This document shows positions 58,768-64,000 of a DNA stretch of 64,000 bases, piece by piece (position 1 is the stretch's first letter; each line of letters begins with the position of its first letter). The notes under the pieces are model-generated. The model ran no database searches. It was given only the letters and a program-made list of their open reading frames with translations, and was not told the DNA's origin. The DNA comes from Burkholderiaceae bacterium. GTDB taxonomy: Bacteria > Pseudomonadota > Gammaproteobacteria > Burkholderiales > Burkholderiaceae_D. The stretch lies in NCBI GenBank assembly GCA_019232795.1, contig JAFANH010000010.1:1-64000 (forward strand). The letters are read 5' to 3'. A program made the translations under genes and the position numbers.

Positions 58768-59955
58768 TTAACGGGTTTCCGCGAACAATTCGCGGCCGAT
58801 CAGCATGCGGCGAATTTCGCTGGTGCCAGCGCCGATTTCATACAACTTGGCATCGCGCCACAAGCGGCCTGCGGGGAATTCGTTGATATAGCCGTTGCCG
58901 CCCAGCGCCTGGATCGCCTCGCCGGCCATCCAGGTCGCCTTCTCGGCCGAATACAGGATGGCCGAAGCGGCATCCTTGCGCAGCGCGCGCACCGCCTCCG
59001 GCGTCTTGGCGCGGTCGCAAGCCTGGCCAACTGCATAGACATAGGCGCGGCAAGCCATCATGGTCGAATACATGTCGGCCAGCTTGCCTTGCATCAGCTG
59101 GAACTCGCCAATGGGCTGGCCGAATTGCTTGCGCTCATGCACATAGGGCACCACCACGTCCATACAGGCCTGCATGATGCCGAGCGGGCCGCCCGACAGC
59201 ACGGCGCGCTCGTAATCGAGGCCGGACATCAACACATTGACGCCTTGGCCCAAGCCGCCCAAGACGTTTTCGGCCGGCACTTCGCAATCCTGGAACACCA
59301 ATTCGCCCGTGTGCGAGCCGCGCATGCCGAGCTTGTCGAGCTTTTGCGCCACGCTGAAACCCTTGAAGCCTTTTTCGATCAGGAAAGCCGTCATGCCGCG
59401 CGGACCGGCTTCGAGGTCGCTCTTCGCGTACACCACCAGCACGTCGGCATCGGGGCCGTTGGTGATCCACATCTTGGTGCCGTTCAGCACCCAGCGGTCG
59501 CCTTTCCAGTCGGCGCGCAAACGCATGCTGACCACGTCGGAACCGGCGTTCGGTTCCGACATTGCCAAACCGCCGATGTAGTCGCCCGAGACCAGCTTGG
59601 GCAAGTACTTCGCCTTTTGCTCGGCATTGCCGTTGCGGCGGATCTGGTTCACGCAGAGGTTGGAATGCGCGCCGTAGGACAGGCCGACCGAAGCCGAGGC
59701 GCGCGAAATTTCTTCCATGGCGACGATGTGCGCCAGGTAACCCATGGCGGTGCCGCCGTATTCCTCGTCGACCGTGACGCCAAGCACGCCGAGCTCGCCC
59801 AGCTTTTTCCAAAGATCCATCGGGAATTGGTCGCTGCGGTCGATCTCGCCCGCACGCGGCGCAATTTCCGCGGCCGCAAATTGCTGCACGGTTTCGCGCA
59901 GGGCGGCGATATCTTCGCCATGATCGAAATTCAAGCCGGGTAGATGAATCATCAT
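58768..59955 (-). CDS. liuA: Isovaleryl-CoA dehydrogenase
   Basis: This is the first committed step of the local leucine pathway: isovaleryl-CoA to 3-methylcrotonyl-CoA. It has 395 residues. Segments such as [40 protein letters not shown] and the [41 protein letters not shown] region match IVD rather than general acyl-CoA dehydrogenases. It is the first structural gene under the LiuR operator at 60037-60072, and ends 46 bases before aceK. Confidence 0.95.
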   Translation of the reverse strand: MMIHLPGLNFDHGEDIAALRETVQQFAAAEIAPRAGEIDRSDQFPMDLWKKLGELGVLGVTVDEEYGGTAMGYLAHIVAMEEISRASASVGLSYGAHSNLCVNQIRRNGNAEQKAKYLPKLVSGDYIGGLAMSEPNAGSDVVSMRLRADWKGDRWVLNGTKMWITNGPDADVLVVYAKSDLEAGPRGMTAFLIEKGFKGFSVAQKLDKLGMRGSHTGELVFQDCEVPAENVLGGLGQGVNVLMSGLDYERAVLSGGPLGIMQACMDVVVPYVHERKQFGQPIGEFQLMQGKLADMYSTMMACRAYVYAVGQACDRAKTPEAVRALRKDAASAILYSAEKATWMAGEAIQALGGNGYINEFPAGRLWRDAKLYEIGAGTSEIRRMLIGRELFAETR

Positions 59956-60036
59956 GTCCTCAATTCTGGTTCAGAGAATGCACATCGCGACAAGGCCGAA
60001 CACAACTGTACTCGCCCCTTGGCGAAGGAAAGCAAA

Positions 60037-60072
60037 ATCATAGCTTCAATTGACGTTTACGTAAACGTAAAG
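60037..60072 (-). promoter_or_regulatory. LiuR operator overlapping the liuA promoter
   Basis: ACGTTTAC and GTAAACGT (60053-60068) form a perfect 16-base palindrome. On the minus strand TTTACG and TATGAT (60042-60037) lie 17 bases apart and suit -35 and -10 boxes for liuA. The palindrome covers the -35. A related half occurs upstream of the 60790 gene. Such sites are typical of LiuR, the MerR-type regulator encoded next to it. Confidence 0.75.
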
Positions 60073-60127
60073 TAAATTCGCGTCGGGCAAATTTGCGCAA
60101 AACGAATTCAGGCCAATCTCATGCCAT

Positions 60128-60547
60128 TCAGGCAACATTGCTGCGCTTGACGGCCCGCACCGGCGTTTTGGTCCCGTCGAGCAGGCGCCGGCATTCGTCT
60201 TCGTGCGAGTCGATTTCCGCCAGCATGACTTCGATGTCTTCGCGTTGCCGTTCCAGAGTTTCGCGGTGCTGGGCCAGCACAGCCAAAAAGCGTTTCAATT
60301 GCGCATTGGTGTCCTTGGGCGATTCGTACATGTCGACCAAATCCTTAATTTCGGACAGCGTCAAACCGAGCCGCTTGCCGCGCAAAGTCAGTTTCAGGCG
60401 CGTACGCTCGCGTGCCGTGTAGACACGCGTGCGTCCGCCCGCTCCTTCGCGCTTGGGGCTGAGCAAGCCCTGGTCTTCATAGAAACGAATCGCACGCGGC
60501 GTCAGATCGAACTCGCGCGCCAATTCCGTGATGGTGTAATTCGGCAT
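60128..60547 (-). CDS. liuR: LiuR, MerR-family regulator of leucine/isovalerate degradation
   Basis: This is a 139-residue MerR-type protein. The N-terminal winged HTH has YTITELAREFDLTPRAIRFYEDQGLLSPKREG, then RTRVYTARERTRLKLTLRGKRLGLTLSEIKDLV. A coiled-coil dimerisation helix follows (about 85-120). No Cys ligand cluster is seen, as expected for a LiuR sensing an acyl-CoA intermediate. It lies between the liuA operator and the divergently placed MBL gene, so it likely controls both. Confidence 0.93.
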   Translation of the reverse strand: MPNYTITELAREFDLTPRAIRFYEDQGLLSPKREGAGGRTRVYTARERTRLKLTLRGKRLGLTLSEIKDLVDMYESPKDTNAQLKRFLAVLAQHRETLERQREDIEVMLAEIDSHEDECRRLLDGTKTPVRAVKRSNVA

Positions 60548-60697
60548 GAGAAGTGAGAAAAATTAAATTGCGTTATACATTTCCGCTTTACAATTTCGCC
60601 CGAGATGCCTCAATGGACCGTTGCGAAATTTTCCTTGCCGAGCGGATGGACGTCCCAGGTACCGGCGCCAGGGAAGTTTCCCAACAGCCTGCGAGCA

Positions 60698-60715
60698 GTT
60701 TACGTAAACGTAAAG
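60698..60715 (+). promoter_or_regulatory. Second LiuR-type palindrome upstream of the MBL gene
   Basis: GTTTACGTAAAC (60698-60709) is a 12-base palindrome extended on the right by GTAAAG, like the site over liuA. It lies between liuR and the plus-strand MBL gene, about 80 bases before its ATG. It may serve liuR itself, the MBL gene, or both. Confidence 0.6.
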
Positions 60716-60789
60716 CACTATTGTAGGCGTCGTGACCGGAAAAGTTAATACCCGGCGACTTTCGCGATTGATCTTTGCCAGACCCACAA

Positions 60790-61866
60790 ATGAATCCTCT
60801 TGAGTCGCAACTCGACTATGCCTTCGGCGACACGCTGCCGGAACCGGGCCAGGTGCTCGAGCTCGCCCCCGGCATCCTATGGCTGCGCATGGGACTGCCC
60901 TTTGCCTTGAATCATATCAACCTGTGGCTGCTCGCCGACGAAATCGATCGCGGCAACGGCCCCGAGCGCGGCTGGACTGCGGTCGATTGCGGCATCGCCA
61001 ACGACGCCACGCGCGACGCCTGGGAAGAAATTTTTGCCCATCAGCTGCGCGGCTTGCCGATCCTGCGCGTCATCGTCACGCATTGCCACCCCGACCACGT
61101 CGGCCTGGCCGATTGGCTATGCCGGCGCTGGAACGCGCCGCTGTGGATGACCACGGGCGAATACGCATTCGCGCGCATGATGTCGGCATCCCTGCCCGGC
61201 GTCGATGGCACCTCGATGTTTCCGCATTTCCAAAGGCATGGATTGACCGACGCCGCCATGCTGGAAAAATTGCAGGAACGCAGGAATTACTATTCCTCGC
61301 TGGTCCCTTCCGTGCCGCAAGCCTATACCCGCATGCGCGACGGCGAAACCGTGCGCATCGGTGGCTGGAATGGCGCGCATGACTGGCAAGTCGTCACAGG
61401 TTTCGGCCATGCGCCCGAACATGCTTCCCTGCATTGTGCGGAATTGAAACTGTTGATCTCCGGCGACATGGTGCTGCCGCGCATTTCCACCAATGTCTCG
61501 GTGTTCGCCGTCGAGCCGGAAGCGAATCCGGTGCAGCTTTACCTCGATTCTCTGGCCAGGTTCGGCAAGCTTGCAGACGATACCCTGGTGCTGCCCGCGC
61601 ACGGCAAACCCTTCCGCGGATTGCACACGCGCATCGCGCAATTGAACCAGCATCATGCCGAACGCCTGGCTGAAGTATTGGAGGCCTGCGTCACGCCGCA
61701 ATCTGCAGTCGACATCGTGCCGCTGATGTTCAAGCGCGCGCTCGACGCGCATCAGCTTACTTTCGCTATAGGCGAGGCGCTCGCCCACTTGCACAAGCTA
61801 TGGTTCGATGGAGCCCTGCAGCGCCGCGTCGGCGACGACGGCGTCATCCGGTTTTGCAGAAATTGA
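60790..61866 (+). CDS. MBL-fold metallo-hydrolase of the LiuR locus
   Basis: This is a 358-residue cytoplasmic MBL-fold protein. The zinc motif is VTHCHPDHVGLADWL, with VVTGFGHAPEHASLHCAELKLLISGDM and VLPAHGKPFRGLH. A C-terminal extension of about 80 residues may bind a substrate or nucleic acid. I use ATG 60790 since the upstream in-frame TTG lacks a ribosome site. A LiuR-type palindrome precedes it, so thioester hydrolysis in the leucine pathway is a plausible but untested role. Confidence 0.88.
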   Translation: MNPLESQLDYAFGDTLPEPGQVLELAPGILWLRMGLPFALNHINLWLLADEIDRGNGPERGWTAVDCGIANDATRDAWEEIFAHQLRGLPILRVIVTHCHPDHVGLADWLCRRWNAPLWMTTGEYAFARMMSASLPGVDGTSMFPHFQRHGLTDAAMLEKLQERRNYYSSLVPSVPQAYTRMRDGETVRIGGWNGAHDWQVVTGFGHAPEHASLHCAELKLLISGDMVLPRISTNVSVFAVEPEANPVQLYLDSLARFGKLADDTLVLPAHGKPFRGLHTRIAQLNQHHAERLAEVLEACVTPQSAVDIVPLMFKRALDAHQLTFAIGEALAHLHKLWFDGALQRRVGDDGVIRFCRN

Positions 61867-61937
61867 CAAGCTGCAAGGCTGCCTATCCCTACCCCAGGAT
61901 GTTGTGCGAACCATCACGAAAAGTTGCTGTCATACAG

Positions 61938-61956
61938 AGACTGACTGTCACAGTCT
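61938..61956. promoter_or_regulatory. Inverted repeat upstream of the small HTH gene
   Basis: AGACTG (61938-61943) and CAGTCT (61951-61956) flank seven bases. The site is 22 bases before the ATG, a usual place for autoregulation by the adjacent HTH protein. Confidence 0.45.
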
Positions 61957-61977
61957 GATATGGAATAGTGCGCAACG

Positions 61978-62385
61978 ATGACAGCTTCCATTGAAAGAGA
62001 AGATTTCAGCAAGCGCTTGCAGCAGGCTCTGCGCAAAGCTGACTATTCCCCAGACAGCCCTACCCTCTTGGCGCGGGAATTCAATGTTCGCTTTGCCGGC
62101 AACCCCATTACCGTCCACGCGGCGCGTAAATGGCTGCAGGGTGAGGCGATCCCGACGCAGGAAAAATTGCGCGCGCTCGCGCAATGGTTGGGCGTGCCTG
62201 CGGAGTGGTTGCGCTTTGGCGGCCGCGAAGAGGAACATGCCACCAACGGCAACGACGTCGGCCCGCGTTTCGAAACCAACGACGTCAAGCTGATCGCTGA
62301 CCTCCAGCGTCTGGACGAATCCTCGCGCGTGATCGTGCGCGAGTTCGTGCGCATGCTGCTGCGCATCAGCTCCAATAAGCGTTAA
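61978..62385 (+). CDS. Small HTH transcriptional regulator
   Basis: This is a 135-residue protein. The central part has an XRE/phage-type helix-turn-helix (about 44-75: ITVHAARKWLQGEAIPTQEKLRALAQWLGVP). A C-terminal helical segment (DLQRLDESSRVIVREFVRMLLRI) probably dimerises. Similar proteins are common and often lysogeny-like or mobile-element-borne, but no phage genes are nearby. The target is unknown; it may regulate itself through the adjacent inverted repeat. Confidence 0.78.
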   Translation: MTASIEREDFSKRLQQALRKADYSPDSPTLLAREFNVRFAGNPITVHAARKWLQGEAIPTQEKLRALAQWLGVPAEWLRFGGREEEHATNGNDVGPRFETNDVKLIADLQRLDESSRVIVREFVRMLLRISSNKR

Positions 62386-62410
62386 GGCTCTTCACGGAAC
62401 GCGCTTTCTA

Positions 62411-62448
62411 CTCCCCTCGACCGCGCGGGACAGGGGTCAGGGAGAGGG
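62411..62448. repeat. Half copy of the REP-like element
   Basis: CTCCCCTCGACCGCGCGGGA... to GAGAGGG resembles the left arm of the element at 55528-55641, without a matching right arm. It lies between the HTH gene and the BtuF-like gene. Confidence 0.6.
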
Positions 62449-62460
62449 TGCGTTATTCAT

Positions 62461-63276
62461 CTATTCCGTCGGCTGAGCGGTCGTAGCCAATGCACGCAAA
62501 TAGTGCAAGCCCCGGATCGCCCGGCTGCCGTACCAGGACAGCATTTCGCCATCGACCAGCCGTACCGGCCTGTTTAATTCGCGTTGCAGTTCCGCCACAT
62601 GCGCCTGCGTAAATCTATACGGCTCAGTCGATAGCAACACGGCATCAATCGTGCCCCATACCTCATTGCCCCACTCGAATTTCGGATAGCGCGCGGCGTC
62701 GCCGATCGCCTCCGCGGCGCTCCACTGACGCCAGCCTATCAGCTCCAGCATGCGCGCAATATAAGTGTCGCGCGATACCGTCATCCAAGGATCCTTCCAG
62801 ATGCAATACAACACCGTTTTGCAACTTGCCGGCGGTCGCGGCGGCAATGCGCTCCAGGCGCGCTCGAAGGCGACACACAGCCTTTCTGCACTTTCTTCAG
62901 CGCCGAAGATGCCGCCCAGCAGGCGATATAAGTTCAGGTTATCGCGCGGCGCCAGCGGATGCGTGACGATCACATGTGGAATGAATTGCGCAAGCGCATC
63001 GACCGTCGGCTTTTCGTTTTCGTCGATGTTGACGATCACGTGGGTCGGTTTCAGCTTGCGGATTTTCTCGACATTGACGTCCTTGGTGCCGCCGACCTTG
63101 GCAATGCCGGCAACCGCTGCCCGCGGATGGATGCAAAAACCCGTGCGCCCAACCAGCAAGCTCGTCAGGCCCAGCTCGCACAATAATTCGGTAATCGACG
63201 GCACCAGCGAGACGATGCGCGTGGCCGCGAGGTCTGCCGCTTGGTGACTGCACCCGAGGGCATCGACCAGTTCCAT
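62461..63276 (-). CDS. Cobalamin-binding-protein (BtuF)-like protein without signal peptide
   Basis: This is a 271-residue helical-backbone metal-receptor protein. It contains TRIVSLVPSITELLCELGLTSLLVGRTGFC, VGGTKDVNVEKIRKLKPTHVIVN and WNEVWGTIDAVLLSTEPYRFTQ-like segments, as in BtuF and related Fe/B12 binding proteins. From MELVDALGC there is no signal peptide or lipobox; a longer frame upstream starts in overlapping DNA and is not signal-like. It might act in the cytoplasm or be mis-started. B12 uptake genes are absent here. Confidence 0.8.
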   Translation of the reverse strand: MELVDALGCSHQAADLAATRIVSLVPSITELLCELGLTSLLVGRTGFCIHPRAAVAGIAKVGGTKDVNVEKIRKLKPTHVIVNIDENEKPTVDALAQFIPHVIVTHPLAPRDNLNLYRLLGGIFGAEESAERLCVAFERAWSALPPRPPASCKTVLYCIWKDPWMTVSRDTYIARMLELIGWRQWSAAEAIGDAARYPKFEWGNEVWGTIDAVLLSTEPYRFTQAHVAELQRELNRPVRLVDGEMLSWYGSRAIRGLHYLRALATTAQPTE

Positions 63277-63286
63277 CGACCTTCCC

Positions 63287-64000
63287 TTACTGTGTACTGC
63301 GCGCCTTGTGCGGCGCCCTGGAAAACAGGAAGTCGTACAAAGTATTCGGCAACAGCCGCAACAGCTTCGCCACGATGCCCATTTGCCAGGGGATGACGGT
63401 ATAGCTGGTGCCGCGCGCAATGGCCTTGGCGGCGGATCTGGCAAAGCGTTCGGCCGGCATCAGGAAGGGCATGGGGTAGGCGTTTTTTTCCGTCATCGGC
63501 GTATCGATATAGCCGGGTGCGATGGTGACCACCCTGATGCCGCTGGCGCGCAATTCCACGCGCAGCGATTCGCAGTACGACATCACCGCGGCCTTCGACG
63601 CGCTGTAGGCGCCGGCGCCGGGCAGGCCGCGTATGCCGGCGACACTGGCAATGCCGACCAGGCGGGCGAGCCTGCCGGCAGCGGCTTGCTGCTTGAGCGC
63701 GCCAATAAAAGGAGTGAACGTGGCCACCGTTGCCGTCACGTTGGTGGCGAAGATGCGCTCGAACACCGACAAGTCTTCGTCGAGTTCAGTCAGCGTGCCG
63801 TGCGAAATGCCGGCATTGGCGATCACGATATCGACGCCGCCGCCGGCCAGAAAGTCGGCCGCCGCCGCTGCCAGCAAGTCGTGCCGCATGACATCAGCGG
63901 CGTAGACGCGGTGCCGTTCCGGATGCGGCAGACTTGCGCGCAATTGTTCCAGCAGCTCGCGCCGCCGCGCCAGCAGGCCAAGTGCCGCGCCCTGTTGCGC
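63287..64000 (-). CDS. SDR-family oxidoreductase, 5' end outside the window
   Basis: This runs off the window end; at least 237 residues are seen. The visible part has DIVIANAGISHGTLTELDED (NAG motif), VGIASVAGIRGLPGAGAYSASKAAVMSYCESLRVEL (Ser, Tyr and Lys of the active site) and TIAPGYIDTPMTEKN. The last segment, about 50 residues, is Arg/Leu-rich. The reading frame continues upstream without a stop to base 64000, so the N-terminal nucleotide motif is outside. It ends 10 bases from the BtuF-like start. Confidence 0.9.
   Translation of the reverse strand, partial: AQQGAALGLLARRRELLEQLRASLPHPERHRVYAADVMRHDLLAAAAADFLAGGGVDIVIANAGISHGTLTELDEDLSVFERIFATNVTATVATFTPFIGALKQQAAAGRLARLVGIASVAGIRGLPGAGAYSASKAAVMSYCESLRVELRASGIRVVTIAPGYIDTPMTEKNAYPMPFLMPAERFARSAAKAIARGTSYTVIPWQMGIVAKLLRLLPNTLYDFLFSRAPHKARSTQ

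Overview
The window is GC-rich, densely coding DNA from a betaproteobacterium. The most likely home is the order Burkholderiales, and probably the family Oxalobacteraceae (a Herminiimonas/Herbaspirillum/Janthinobacterium-like organism). This is inferred from the gene order fmt-def-(LysM protein)-dprA-smg-topB, the complete liu leucine-degradation set under a MerR-type LiuR, a DUF3717 protein, and the REP-like and palindromic intergenic repeats. No rRNA, tRNA, CRISPR array, prophage or intact insertion sequence was found. Function names rest on motif and family recognition by eye; no database search was run.

Region 1 (1-8.4 kb): a small secreted Cys-rich-repeat protein, then cobalamin-dependent methionine synthase metH, preceded by a structured leader with a terminator-like hairpin. 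Next is an arsenic operon arsR-arsC-aqpS, in which an aquaglyceroporin-type channel replaces the usual arsenite pump. Divergent from it is a four-gene putative metal operon: a Cys/His/Met-rich secreted protein, an outer-membrane-like protein, a MerP-like metallochaperone and a MerT-like membrane protein. A possible small RNA on the minus strand lies just beyond it.

Region 2 (8.4-27.5 kb): a housekeeping block with a tautomerase-like protein, fmt, def, a LysM protein, dprA, smg and topB (with a histone-H1-like tail). It continues with small membrane proteins, a two-gene DNA alkylation repair operon (Ada-AlkA fusion plus Ogt), a radical SAM protein, a glutathione transferase, RarD, EttA, a cytochrome c, a FliL-like protein and a MAPEG protein. 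Two larger non-coding stretches contain a palindromic MITE-like element (13783-13899) and diverged inverted repeats (23575-23969).

Region 3 (27.5-41 kb): threonine aldolase, a thioredoxin-like protein, two proline-specific peptidases facing apart (an aminopeptidase P and a prolyl oligopeptidase), a POT peptide transporter, metallo-beta-lactamase-fold hydrolases, a CPBP protease homologue, and a flavin oxidoreductase divergent from a TetR regulator and an enoyl-CoA hydratase.

Region 4 (41-62 kb): a long minus-strand array holding all leucine/isovalerate degradation steps: liuA (isovaleryl-CoA dehydrogenase), liuB and liuD (methylcrotonyl-CoA carboxylase), liuC (methylglutaconyl-CoA hydratase) and liuE (HMG-CoA lyase), with liuR at the head. 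Embedded between liuC and liuD is the biotin operon bioA-bioF-bioD-bioB, which supplies the cofactor of the LiuBD carboxylase. A thiolase, aceK, a second acyl-CoA dehydrogenase, an SDR and ghrA sit in the same array, so acetyl-CoA production and glyoxylate-shunt control are co-located. Two palindromic sites of the same type, one over the liuA promoter and one upstream of an MBL hydrolase gene, probably define the local LiuR regulon.

Region 5 (62-64 kb): a small HTH regulator, a BtuF-like binding protein without a signal peptide, and a truncated SDR gene running off the window end.

A cross-cutting oddity is that four genes (17.8, 20.2, 33.7 and 45.2 kb) carry short perfect or near-perfect tandem repeats at or across their stop codons. 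No strong candidate for a wholly new multi-gene system was found. The best leads are the metH leader RNA, the four-gene metal operon and the 8.2-8.4 kb candidate small RNA.
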